Source: an uncultured Oscillibacter sp. | GTDB taxonomy: Bacteria; Bacillota; Clostridia; Oscillospirales; Oscillospiraceae | NCBI GenBank assembly: GCA_947245315.1 | Contig: CAMXNV010000115.1 | Span: 1-7,084, forward strand | Direction: 5' to 3' | DNA: 7,084 bases | Notes under the pieces: model-generated | Told to the model about the DNA's origin: nothing | Databases searched by the model: none | What the model saw: only the letters and a program-made list of their open reading frames with translations | Translations under genes and position numbers: made by a program | Shown: positions 1 through 5,091 of the stretch, in pieces | Layout: every line of letters starts with the position of its first letter | How positions within the stretch are numbered: the stretch's first letter is position 1

Positions 1-55
1 AACTCCCGGCCTGATGGTCCCAAACCACCCGCGCTACCAACTGCGCTAATCCCGG
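1..55 (-). tRNA. tRNA-Pro (anticodon TGG), 3' part cut by the window edge
   Basis: Read on the minus strand from position 55, the sequence folds as a tRNA: 7-base 5' acceptor strand CCGGGAT (55-49), T8-A9, D-stem GCGC/GCGC around an AGTTGGTA loop, anticodon stem GGTGG/CCATC (one G-T pair), and loop TTTGGGA with anticodon TGG. That reads proline CCN codons, chiefly CCA. The 5' strand of the T-stem (GGGAG) and the first bases of the T-loop are present. The rest of the T-arm, the acceptor 3' strand and any CCA lie beyond position 1, so acceptor pairing cannot be checked. Identity rests on the anticodon and the conserved D-arm. Confidence 0.9.
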
Positions 56-150
56 ATACCATACTTCGCCGGCGGCTTCGCCCTCCGCGCCCAGGGCCGC
101 AGATTTGAAACACTCCGGCGCGCCGTTTTCCATCATCGGCGCCACTTACT

Positions 151-178
151 ATTTTACGAATTTCTCCGCCAAAGTCAA
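151..178 (-). promoter_or_regulatory. Sigma-A type promoter for the tRNA-Pro gene
   Basis: On the minus strand there is a -35 box TTGACT (178-173), a 16-base spacer and a -10 box TAAAAT (156-151). The start would lie near 144, giving a precursor 5' leader of about 90 bases for RNase P to remove. No gene or clear structure is seen between the promoter and the tRNA (56-150). Confidence 0.55.
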
Positions 179-235
179 GGCGAAAAAATGTAAGTGAAAA
201 AATTTATGTCCATCCCGCCAAGCCCGGCCCGTTTG

Positions 236-244
236 TGCTATAAT
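236..244 (+). promoter_or_regulatory. Extended -10 promoter of the EamA transporter gene
   Basis: A perfect TATAAT (239-244) is preceded directly by TGC (236-238), the extended -10 arrangement, which can work without a good -35 box. No convincing -35 box lies at the usual distance. The start would be near 251, giving a 5' leader of about 60 bases that ends in the strong Shine-Dalgarno sequence before position 311. The promoter lies inside the longer reading frame that opens at GTG 194, which argues against that upstream start. Confidence 0.6.
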
Positions 245-310
245 CAAACTGGAAGCGGCGCTCCGGGCATTTACCTCACCCCGCCGTTTTCCAGGAGGAG
301 GTCAATTCTT

Positions 311-1165
311 ATGTGGATTCTCATGGCATTCGGCTCCGCGCTCTTCGCGGGACTCACGGCAATTCTGGCCAAGTGCGGCATCCGGCGGACGGACTCCACC
401 GTGGCCACGGCCATCCGGACCATCGTCGTCCTGCTCTTTTCCTGGGTCATGGTGTTCCTCACCGGCGCTCAGGCCGGGCTGGGGGACCTCGGAGGCCGGA
501 CCCTGCTGTTCCTGACGCTGTCCGGCCTGGCCACCGGGGCCTCCTGGCTGTGCTATTTCCGGGCGTTGCAAATCGGGGACGTGAACAAGGTCACCCCCAT
601 CGACAAAAGCAGCACGGTGCTCACCATCCTCCTGGCCTTCCTGCTGCTGCGGGAGCCGGTGGGCGGGCCGAAGGCCCTGGGGGTCCTCTGCGTGGGCGTG
701 GGGACCTGGCTGATGATCGAGAAGAAGGCCGGGCAGAAGGAGAGCCAGGGCCCCTGGCTGCCCTACGCCCTGGGCTCCGCCGTGTTCGCCAGCCTGACGG
801 CCATCCTGGGAAAGCTGGGCGTGGAGGGCGTGGACTCCAACCTGGCCACGGCCATCCGCACCGGCGTGGTGCTGGTAATGGCCTGGGGGATGGTAGCGGT
901 GACCGGGAAGGGGGCCCTTCTCAAGACGCTGCCCAAGGAGGAGCTGGGCTTCATCTGCCTCTCCGGCGTGGCCACCGGGGCCTCCTGGCTGTGCTACTAC
1001 CGGGCGCTCCAGGCGGGGCCCGCCAGCGTCGTGGTGCCCATAGACAAGCTGAGCATTCTGGTGACGGTGGCCTTCTCCGGCCTGGTGTTCCATGAGCGGC
1101 TCTCCCCCCGGGCGGGCCTGGGCCTGGCACTGATTACCGGAGGAACGCTGGTGATGCTGCTGTAG
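311..1165 (+). CDS. EamA/DMT-superfamily membrane transporter
   Basis: This 284-residue, strongly hydrophobic protein belongs to the drug/metabolite transporter superfamily (EamA domains), inner-membrane carriers with ten helices in two five-helix halves that usually export metabolites or amino acids. The halves are plainly homologous with an offset of 147 residues. PIDK occurs at 96-99 and 243-246, a helix-end glutamate at E115 and E262, and GASWLCY followed by RAL occurs in both. The short hydrophilic segment EKKAGQKESQ links the halves. The length is normal for two EamA domains. The start is ATG 311 because AGGAGGAGGT stands about 9 bases before it; the frame stays open to GTG 194, but a promoter lies inside that extension. 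The gene diverges from tRNA-Pro and its neighbours do not reveal the substrate. The family is sure, the substrate unknown. Confidence 0.92.
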   Translation: MWILMAFGSALFAGLTAILAKCGIRRTDSTVATAIRTIVVLLFSWVMVFLTGAQAGLGDLGGRTLLFLTLSGLATGASWLCYFRALQIGDVNKVTPIDKSSTVLTILLAFLLLREPVGGPKALGVLCVGVGTWLMIEKKAGQKESQGPWLPYALGSAVFASLTAILGKLGVEGVDSNLATAIRTGVVLVMAWGMVAVTGKGALLKTLPKEELGFICLSGVATGASWLCYYRALQAGPASVVVPIDKLSILVTVAFSGLVFHERLSPRAGLGLALITGGTLVMLL

Positions 1166-1178
1166 GGAAATTGGGAGC

Positions 1179-1201
1179 AAAGGGCCCGGACCGGGCGCTT
1201 T
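1179..1201 (+). terminator. Hairpin after the EamA gene, possible weak terminator
   Basis: AAAG-G-GCCCG (1179-1188) pairs with CGGGC-G-CTTT (1192-1201) around the loop GAC, with one G-G mismatch. Only a TTTA follows, so termination would be weak and read-through into the gene at 1232 is likely. It sits 14 bases after the transporter stop codon. Confidence 0.3.
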
Positions 1202-1231
1202 ACGAAATCCCCAGACCAAAGGAGCGCCGAG

Positions 1232-1645
1232 GTGAGAACGATGGCACAGGTCTACCCCTACCTGTACAGAGGAGAACTGCGGACAAAGCAGGACAAATGC
1301 CGAACCGCCGTACCGCTGGATAAGCCCAGAATTTGGCTGGATTTTAACGAGCTTTGCGACGCCGATGAAGCTTCCGGTGCTCCCATATACTTATTTTCCC
1401 AGGCGGACATTGTGAACGACTCCGAGGGAACCGACGTTGCGCTGTACGAGGGAAGGGAGGTCTCCGTATTTGACGATGACCTGGACGCCTCCCATGCGCC
1501 GGACCCCATGCTGGCGGACGGCGTGGTGATTGAGAACTCCCTTGAACAATATCCCAGGGTAAAGTGGCTGATAAAGCTGCTAAAGCATGAAATGCGCTAT
1601 AAAAGCGGCGAAGAGTACGTATATTGGATGTCGGACCTGCAATAG
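1232..1645 (+). CDS. Small acidic hypothetical protein
   Basis: I do not recognise this 137-residue protein. It has no signal peptide, membrane segment or familiar motif. It is rich in Asp and Glu, with an acidic middle (CDADE near 42-46, DDDLD near 77-81), a basic Trp-containing stretch near 108-122 (KWLIKLLKHEMRYK) that could form an amphipathic helix, and an aromatic end (YVYW). It looks cytoplasmic. Two starts compete: GTG 1232 with AAAGGAG seven bases before it, and ATG 1241 with GAGGTG six bases before it, which would give 134 residues. The GTG start is given here, but the ATG is about equally good. The gene follows the EamA transporter by 66 bases in the same direction with no visible promoter, so it may be co-transcribed. 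Its codons are less GC-extreme than its neighbours', which may hint at separate ancestry. It is probably a real gene of unknown function. Confidence 0.7.
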   Translation: MRTMAQVYPYLYRGELRTKQDKCRTAVPLDKPRIWLDFNELCDADEASGAPIYLFSQADIVNDSEGTDVALYEGREVSVFDDDLDASHAPDPMLADGVVIENSLEQYPRVKWLIKLLKHEMRYKSGEEYVYWMSDLQ

Positions 1646-1677
1646 GAGGGCAAAACGCCCCCAAGAAGCCGCTCCCC

Positions 1678-1986
1678 CTAAACCACCAAATACAGCAGCA
1701 GATCCACCCCAATCGCCCCCAGGACGCAGACCATCACCGGGCACTTCTTCCAGGCCAGCAGCCCGGCGGCCAGGGCCCCGGCCAGGCCGATCTCCACCCG
1801 GGCGGCATCCACCGTCAGCAAGCCGGGGAAGATCATGGCGGTCATGGCGGTGTAGGGCACCAGGCGCAGGAACTTCTCCGTCTTGGGGCCGAAGTTCATC
1901 TTCTTAATCAGCACCGCCGGGAGGGCCCTGGGGAGAATGGTCACCAGGGCCATGCCCAGGATCATGGGCACAAAGTTAAATTGCAT
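1678..1986 (-). CDS. azlD: AzlD-family subunit of a branched-chain amino acid exporter
   Basis: This 102-residue membrane protein is the small partner of AzlC. In Bacillus subtilis AzlCD exports the leucine analogue 4-azaleucine, and homologues such as BrnFE export isoleucine, leucine and valine. The family signs visible are the N-terminal helix ending in ILPRALP (17-23), the second segment VPYTAMTAMIFPG (43-55), and two further hydrophobic helices to the C-terminus, about four segments in all. The length is normal. The start is ATG 1986, preceded by AAAGGAGG (2003-1996) at 9 bases; the frame stays open further upstream, but only inside azlC. It overlaps the end of azlC by 11 bases, so translation is probably coupled. 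The 32 bases between its stop and the converging gene at 1645 hold only a small GGGC/GCCC hairpin (1648-1660) with no T-run. Confidence 0.92.
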   Translation of the reverse strand: MQFNFVPMILGMALVTILPRALPAVLIKKMNFGPKTEKFLRLVPYTAMTAMIFPGLLTVDAARVEIGLAGALAAGLLAWKKCPVMVCVLGAIGVDLLLYLVV

Positions 1987-2704
1987 CTCCGGCGTCCTCC
2001 TTTCGCTCCTGGGGGTCCAGGTCCACAAAGGCCGTGCCCAGGGCGGCGCAGAGCAGGGTGGAGGCGATGAGGGCCCAGCTGGAGTCCATCAGCCTGGAGA
2101 GCAGGGCGTTGCAGAGGGCCGTCAGCAGGACCAGCAGCGTCAGCCGCCGGTTCTGCCGGAGGCTGGGCAGGAGTATGGCGATGAAGAGGGCGTAAAGGGC
2201 GATGCCCATGCTGTCCATAAGAATCTGAGGCAGCAGCCCCGTGGAGAGCACCCCCACCACCGCCGCCGAGACCCAGGCGATGTAGACAATCGTAAAGAGC
2301 CCCAGGAAGCGGGAGATGGTGTGGTTCTCCTCCGGCTCCATGCTGAAAACGGCGAAGGACTCGTCCACCACGCCCAGGGAGGCCAGCAGCCGCAGACCCG
2401 GGGGCGCGTCGGAGAAGTGGCGCATAATGCAGGTGCTCATAATCAGGTGCCGGAGGTTCAGCACGAAGGTGGCCAGGATGACGGCGGCCAGCCCCGCCCC
2501 CTGGAGCACCATGCCGGCGGCCATAATCTGGCTGGAGCCCGCCAGCACCGTGGCGGACATCAGCACCGTCTCCACCGGGGACATCCCGGCCTGACGGGCC
2601 AGAAGGGCGTAGGCGATGCCCACGGGAAAGAAGCCGGCGATGACCGGCAGGCCCGAGCGAACTCCCGCCAGGTACTGCTGTTTCTTTGTCTGGGCGCTGC
2701 CCAT
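1976..2704 (-). CDS. azlC: AzlC-family branched-chain amino acid exporter, large subunit
   Basis: This 242-residue multi-spanning membrane protein is the large subunit of the AzlCD exporter. Family motifs are visible: the first helix with GLPVIAGFFPVGIAYALLA (18-36), AGSSQ (55-59), LNLRH (82-86) and DESF (114-117), followed by several hydrophobic segments and a charged C-terminal tail. The length is typical of AzlC. The start is ATG 2704, with GGGAGG (2717-2712) seven bases upstream. An in-frame ATG at 2782 lies within the -10 box of the promoter and cannot be the start. azlC and azlD form an operon with overlapping ends. No Lrp/AsnC-type regulator gene, a common neighbour of such exporters, is present here. 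The family is sure; the substrate is inferred from characterised homologues. Confidence 0.93.
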   Translation of the reverse strand: MGSAQTKKQQYLAGVRSGLPVIAGFFPVGIAYALLARQAGMSPVETVLMSATVLAGSSQIMAAGMVLQGAGLAAVILATFVLNLRHLIMSTCIMRHFSDAPPGLRLLASLGVVDESFAVFSMEPEENHTISRFLGLFTIVYIAWVSAAVVGVLSTGLLPQILMDSMGIALYALFIAILLPSLRQNRRLTLLVLLTALCNALLSRLMDSSWALIASTLLCAALGTAFVDLDPQERKEDAGDAI

Positions 2705-2777
2705 AGGATCGCCTCCCAATCGAATTTCCAGAGGAGCGCCGGGGCGGTCAGCCCTCGGGGCACCTAGGATTCCCCGT

Positions 2778-2806
2778 ATCATATCATAGATGGAAGGGCC
2801 TGACAA
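2778..2806 (-). promoter_or_regulatory. Near-consensus sigma-A promoter of azlCD
   Basis: On the minus strand there is TTGTCA (2806-2801), a spacer of exactly 17 bases and TATGAT (2783-2778), each one mismatch from consensus. Transcription would start near 2771, leaving a leader of about 66 bases before azlC. A second, overlapping TATGAT starts five bases nearer the -35 box, with a spacer too short to be used. Confidence 0.75.
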
Positions 2807-2862
2807 GGCCGCCGCCGTGAATACGGCAAAGCGCCGAAGATGGGGCGGCTTCTCCCGGCGGC

Positions 2863-2988
2863 TTTGTGGTTTTTGCGCGGAATTTGGAACTTGGGAGGAG
2901 AGCGTCCGCCCCGGAGGCCGGGCGGCGGAGGAGTGGGCCCGGAAGTCAAAGCGGACGGAAAACGGGCCTGAAATTTTGTGGTTTTTGC
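2863..2988 (+). repeat. 14-bp direct repeat upstream of ferritin
   Basis: TTTGTGGTTTTTGC occurs at 2863-2876 and again at 2975-2988, 112 bases apart. Both copies are followed by a similar GGAATTT or GGATTTT. The second copy lies just upstream of the ferritin promoter. The interval between azlC and ferritin (about 2807-2990) has no gene; it also holds two small GC hairpins (2814-2827 and 2906-2925). Confidence 0.55.
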
Positions 2989-2990
2989 AA

Positions 2991-3019
2991 TGGATTTTCA
3001 GGGGGAACTGTTGTACAAT
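2991..3019 (+). promoter_or_regulatory. Likely ferritin promoter
   Basis: The -10 box TACAAT (3014-3019) is one mismatch from consensus. The -35 position at 17 bases holds TGGATT (2991-2996), which matches poorly. The -10 box overlaps the 8-bp palindrome TTGTACAA (3011-3018). The start would be near 3026, about 25 bases before the ferritin ATG. The weak -35 box suggests an activator or regulated use. Confidence 0.5.
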
Positions 3020-3051
3020 AGCGTTGCTAAAACAAGAAAGGAGCATGTAGC

Positions 3052-3564
3052 ATGCTGAACGAAAAGGTAACCGCCCTGCTGAACGAGCAGGTCAACAAGG
3101 AGTTTTACTCCGCCTATCTGTACCTGGATTTTTCCAACTACTTTGAGGCCCGGGGCCTGGACGGCTTCGCCAACTGGTACAAGATTCAGGCCCAGGAGGA
3201 GCGGGACCACGCCATGCTGTTTTACCAGTACCTCCAGAACAACAACGCCAAGGTGACCCTGGAGGCCATTGCCAAGCCGGACAAGGTCCTGGACAGCGAC
3301 ATGGCCGTCCTCCAGGCCGGGCTGGAGCACGAGCTCTATGTGACGGGCCTGATTAACGACATCTATGCCGCGGCCCACGAGGTCAAGGACTTCCGCACCA
3401 TGCAGTTCCTGGACTGGTTTGTCAAGGAGCAGGGCGAGGAGGAGGAAAACGCCAACGATCTGATCTCCAAGATGGAGCTCTTCGGCTCCGATCCCAAGAG
3501 CCTGTACATGCTCAACAGCGAGCTGGCCGCCCGGGTTTACAACGCGCCGTCCCTGGTGCTGTAA
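3052..3564 (+). CDS. ftnA: Ferritin (bacterial non-haem, FtnA type)
   Basis: This 170-residue cytoplasmic iron-storage protein would assemble into a 24-subunit shell that oxidises Fe(II) and stores it as a ferric mineral. All expected ferroxidase residues fall at the Escherichia coli FtnA numbering: E17, E50 and H53 (site A), E94, Q127 and E130 (site B), and E49, E126 and E129 of the third iron site; Y24 is also present. The four-helix bundle runs about 1-33, 44-72, 90-120 and 122-135, with the short fifth helix at about 147-160. There is no haem-ligand signature or long tail to suggest bacterioferritin. AAAGGAG (3037-3043) precedes the ATG by 8 bases. The gene is a single unit with its own promoter and terminator, with no iron-uptake gene beside it. 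Confidence 0.96.
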   Translation: MLNEKVTALLNEQVNKEFYSAYLYLDFSNYFEARGLDGFANWYKIQAQEERDHAMLFYQYLQNNNAKVTLEAIAKPDKVLDSDMAVLQAGLEHELYVTGLINDIYAAAHEVKDFRTMQFLDWFVKEQGEEEENANDLISKMELFGSDPKSLYMLNSELAARVYNAPSLVL

Positions 3565-3585
3565 GGGGCGCGGGAACATAAGCGG

Positions 3586-3622
3586 AAGCCGGGGAGGCGC
3601 GGAAGCGCTTCCCCGGCTTTTT
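3586..3622 (+). terminator. Strong intrinsic terminator of ferritin
   Basis: A 15-bp stem (3586-3600 with 3605-3619, one G-T pair) closes a GGAA tetraloop and runs into TTTTT (3618-3622). It starts 22 bases after the ferritin stop codon. Confidence 0.93.
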
Positions 3623-3666
3623 GCCCGCTGTTTTCAAACAGGGCCTGACCACATCCGTCAACAAAA

Positions 3667-3703
3667 ATCGACGGTTTTGGGGAGGGTCCTAATCGAAGGT
3701 TTT
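3667..3703. repeat. Short imperfect direct repeat
   Basis: ATCGACGGTTTT (3667-3678) and ATCGAAGGTTTT (3692-3703) differ at one base and are 25 bases apart. The pair lies between the ferritin terminator and the first hairpin repeat. Its function is unknown; it may be the edge of an inserted element. Confidence 0.4.
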
Positions 3704-3708
3704 ATTAT

Positions 3709-3736
3709 GTAGGGGCGGACCTATGTGTCCGCCCTT
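3709..3736. repeat. TGTAGGGGCGG hairpin repeat, copy 1
   Basis: TGTAGG leads into a perfect 8-bp stem, GGGCGGAC (3713-3720) with GTCCGCCC (3727-3734), around a six-base loop. The same TGTAGGGGCGG lead begins the larger element at 3819. I associate this motif with interspersed repeats in Oscillospiraceae genomes. Confidence 0.6.
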
Positions 3737-3766
3737 CTATAGGAAGTGCCAGGCTCCCGGGGAAAT

Positions 3767-3820
3767 GGCCTGGTCTGGGGACCAGGCCCCACAGGGTGTT
3801 CGATCGGTAGGACACCCTGT
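3767..3820. repeat. Two tandem perfect inverted repeats
   Basis: GGCCTGGTC (3767-3775) pairs with GACCAGGCC (3780-3788) around TGGG. Two bases further on, ACAGGGTGT (3791-3799) pairs with ACACCCTGT (3812-3820) around 12 bases. Both are perfect 9-bp stems with no T-run after them, so they are not simple terminators. They sit between the two TGTAGGGG motifs and probably belong to the same composite repeat. Confidence 0.6.
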
Positions 3821-3963
3821 AGGGGCGGCCCCCCTGGGCCGCCCGGGCCCCCGGAACCATGGCAGTTTCAGAGGAACGGGCCGCCGAGAGCACCCGCAGG
3901 GAGTACGCCGCATCCGTAAGGCGGCAAAGCCGCCAACGGCTGCGCAGGGCGGCGGTCCCTACA
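3819..3963. mobile_element. MITE-like non-coding element with TGTAGGG inverted ends
   Basis: The element opens with TGTAGGGGCGGCC and closes with GGCGGTCCCTACA (ending at 3963), which are inverted copies of each other with a few mismatches, giving an element of about 145 bases. Inside are a perfect 9-bp hairpin (3823-3831 with 3836-3844) and a 6-bp hairpin GGCGGC-AAA-GCCGCC (3920-3934). It carries no transposase, and its open frames are low-complexity Arg/Pro/Gly translations. It would be non-autonomous and moved in trans, if mobile at all. No clear target duplication is seen. The alternative is a REP/BIME-like repeat. Confidence 0.5.
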
Positions 3964-4017
3964 TGGCATATCCCGATTATAAAATGCGCGATTGGATACC
4001 CCCGGTTTTGGAAAATC

Positions 4018-4046
4018 TTGCTCGAAAGGAAGAACCGTGTTATAAT
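4018..4046 (+). promoter_or_regulatory. Promoter of the lipoprotein gene
   Basis: A perfect TATAAT (4041-4046) is preceded by TGT (4038-4040), making an extended -10. A partial -35 box TTGCTC (4018-4023) lies 17 bases upstream. The start would be near 4053, leaving a leader of about 60 bases. The promoter begins 55 bases after the end of the MITE-like element. Confidence 0.65.
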
Positions 4047-4113
4047 GAGGGCAAAGCCGGGCGGGCGGCCAAGCCGCCGCTGAGACCGTCCGCCGTCAGA
4101 GGAGGAACCTGCC

Positions 4114-4650
4114 ATGAGACGAATCGCGGCCCTTGGGCTGGCGCTGCTGCTGGCCCTGGCGCTGTGCGCCTGTTCCGATTCCGGGCCCTACACGGTGACC
4201 CGGAACGGGAGAGATTATGAGATCGACAAGGCCGCCGGGACCATCTCGGACGGCCGGTACACCTACCAATTTGCCTTGACGGGGAACGCCTCCCAGTATG
4301 ATCTGGAAATCACCTACCCCGACGGCTCCACCTACTGGTGGACTCAGGAGGACTCCGGCATGGGCCATGGCGGCTGGAGCGACGGCTACGGAGAGGGGAA
4401 CTACGCCCAGGGCGACGCCCTGCGGGACGCCCTCCGGGCGAAGGCCCCCAGAGCTCGGAGCGGCCACCCCGTCCTGGGCCTGATTCTGCTGGCGGCGGGG
4501 CTGTTCTGCGCGGCGGCGCCCCGGGCTGTCTGGGAGCTGCAATATGGCTGGCGCTTCAAGGACGCGGAGCCATCAGATCTGGCCCTGGCAATGAACCGGA
4601 TCTGCGGCGTTGCCGCGGCGGTGATTGCCGTGATTTTGATGCTGCTGTGA
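4114..4650 (+). CDS. Lipoprotein with two C-terminal membrane helices
   Basis: This 178-residue protein has a clear lipoprotein signal: MRR, a Leu/Ala-rich core, and the lipobox LCAC with Cys20 as the lipidated residue. A small extracytoplasmic domain (about 21-112) contains short beta-like stretches (YTVTRNGRDYEID, YDLEITYPDGSTYWW) and a Gly-rich loop GMGHGGWSDGYGEGNY (83-98). Unusually for a lipoprotein, two hydrophobic helices follow (about 118-135 and 162-178), joined by PRAVWEL...DAEPSDLALAMNR (136-162). That C-terminal part resembles small two-helix proteins annotated DUF6199; this match is from memory and unverified. AGGAGG (4100-4105) sits 8 bases before the ATG. It is monocistronic with its own promoter. 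The envelope location is well supported; the function is unknown. Confidence 0.85.
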   Translation: MRRIAALGLALLLALALCACSDSGPYTVTRNGRDYEIDKAAGTISDGRYTYQFALTGNASQYDLEITYPDGSTYWWTQEDSGMGHGGWSDGYGEGNYAQGDALRDALRAKAPRARSGHPVLGLILLAAGLFCAAAPRAVWELQYGWRFKDAEPSDLALAMNRICGVAAAVIAVILMLL

Positions 4651-4666
4651 CGGGCGGGGACTTCTC

Positions 4667-4723
4667 CGCGCAAAACCAGGTCCGGCCCATCCGGCGTATG
4701 TCCGGATGGGCTGTCCTTGCGCG
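4667..4723 (+). terminator. Long hairpin after the lipoprotein gene, possible terminator without T-run
   Basis: A perfect 10-bp stem GCCCATCCGG (4685-4694) with CCGGATGGGC (4702-4711) is enclosed by a second 7-bp stem CGCGCAA (4667-4673) with TTGCGCG (4717-4723). It begins 16 bases after the stop codon. No T-run follows, so it may act as an mRNA 3' stabiliser or a weak terminator. Confidence 0.45.
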
Positions 4724-4790
4724 CTGAGCCCCTCCCGGGAGGCCCCCGGCGGAGGGAACAAAAATTCAAACTCCAAAATTTCCAAAAGTT

Positions 4791-4823
4791 TTTGTATACA
4801 AACTGGAATTCCTGTGCTATACT
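4791..4823 (+). promoter_or_regulatory. Promoter with a 12-bp palindrome over its -35 region
   Basis: The -10 box TATACT (4818-4823) is preceded by TGC (4815-4817). At 17 bases the -35 position reads TATACA (4795-4800), four of six matches. The perfect palindrome TTTGTATACAAA (4791-4802) covers this -35 box and looks like a dimeric repressor site; GTATAC cores occur in some GntR-family operators. Transcription would start at about 4830-4831. AT-rich DNA (4760-4800) lies upstream. It could serve the structured RNA at 4831 or the RNase J gene. Confidence 0.6.
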
Positions 4824-4830
4824 ATATCAA

Positions 4831-4975
4831 GTTGACGTTCCGGCTGCCCCCTAGGGCCGGGCCCCGGGACGGTTGGCCGGTGAGCGGCCGGACCCTTGGA
4901 GTACCCCGTCCGGCTCCCGGCGCTTTTCATTTGTATTTTTCCGGTGCGGGACGCGCTTCCCGGCTGGTCAAATAA
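4831..4975 (+). ncRNA. Candidate structured RNA or long RNase J leader, rod-like fold
   Basis: From the predicted transcription start, the sequence folds as a rod. The closing pair is TTGAC (4832-4836) with GTCAA (4967-4971), then a 3x3 internal loop, then CCGG (4840-4843) with CCGG (4960-4963). A large asymmetric bubble follows, U-rich on its 3' strand with a possible small GCG/CGC hairpin (4946-4954). The upper stem is GCCGGG (4856-4861) with CCCGGC (4916-4921), an internal loop, GGACGG (4867-4872) with CCGTCC (4906-4911), and a terminal GGCCG/CGGCC hairpin (4875-4889). Closing stem, central bubble and long upper stem recall 6S RNA, the RNA polymerase mimic, but I cannot confirm conserved 6S bases. 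If transcription continues, this is instead part of a 5' leader of about 340 bases for RNase J. Confidence 0.4.
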
Positions 4976-4980
4976 ATATA

Positions 4981-5018
4981 TAGAGTCCCCCCTTCGGGCA
5001 GGCTCTAAGCGGCTTTTT
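4981..5018 (+). terminator. Hairpin with UUCG loop, possible terminator or attenuator before RNase J
   Basis: TAGAGTC (4981-4987) pairs with GGCTCTA (5001-5007, one G-T pair), with inner C-G pairs and a TTCG tetraloop (4992-4995). TTTTT comes at 5014-5018, but seven bases after the stem, which weakens the case for an intrinsic terminator. It could end the structured RNA at 4831 or attenuate transcription into RNase J. Confidence 0.35.
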
Positions 5019-5091
5019 ATATTCGGAAATCACAGGGCGTCACCAAACCTCCGCCGGCGTAGCAGGGCCGGGCGGACAGCGGGCGTCTCTG

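Noticed and set aside
194..310. N-terminal extension of the EamA protein from GTG 194
   Set aside because: The extension contains the TATAAT promoter and the Shine-Dalgarno sequence of ATG 311, and its residues do not resemble a transporter N-terminus.
302..1219. Long minus-strand open frame opposite the EamA gene
   Set aside because: It is rich in His, Gln, Gly and Pro, a typical antisense shadow of a GC-rich gene, and covers a well-supported membrane transporter on the other strand.
1883..2767. Plus-strand frame of 294 codons across azlCD
   Set aside because: It mirrors the azlC/azlD genes, is dominated by Gly, Gln, Arg and His, and lacks any recognisable domain.
2705..3046. N-terminal extension of AzlC on the minus strand
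   Set aside because: It runs through the azlCD promoter and the ferritin promoter, and the first residues lack family similarity; ATG 2704 has a proper ribosome binding site.
3713..3934. CRISPR array made of the repeated hairpins
   Set aside because: The units differ in sequence and spacing, there are no regular repeats with unique spacers, and no cas genes are present.
3723..4220. Open frames within the hairpin repeat region
   Set aside because: They translate repeats into Arg/Pro/Gly-rich sequence, have no ribosome binding site, and one overlaps the lipoprotein signal peptide in another frame.
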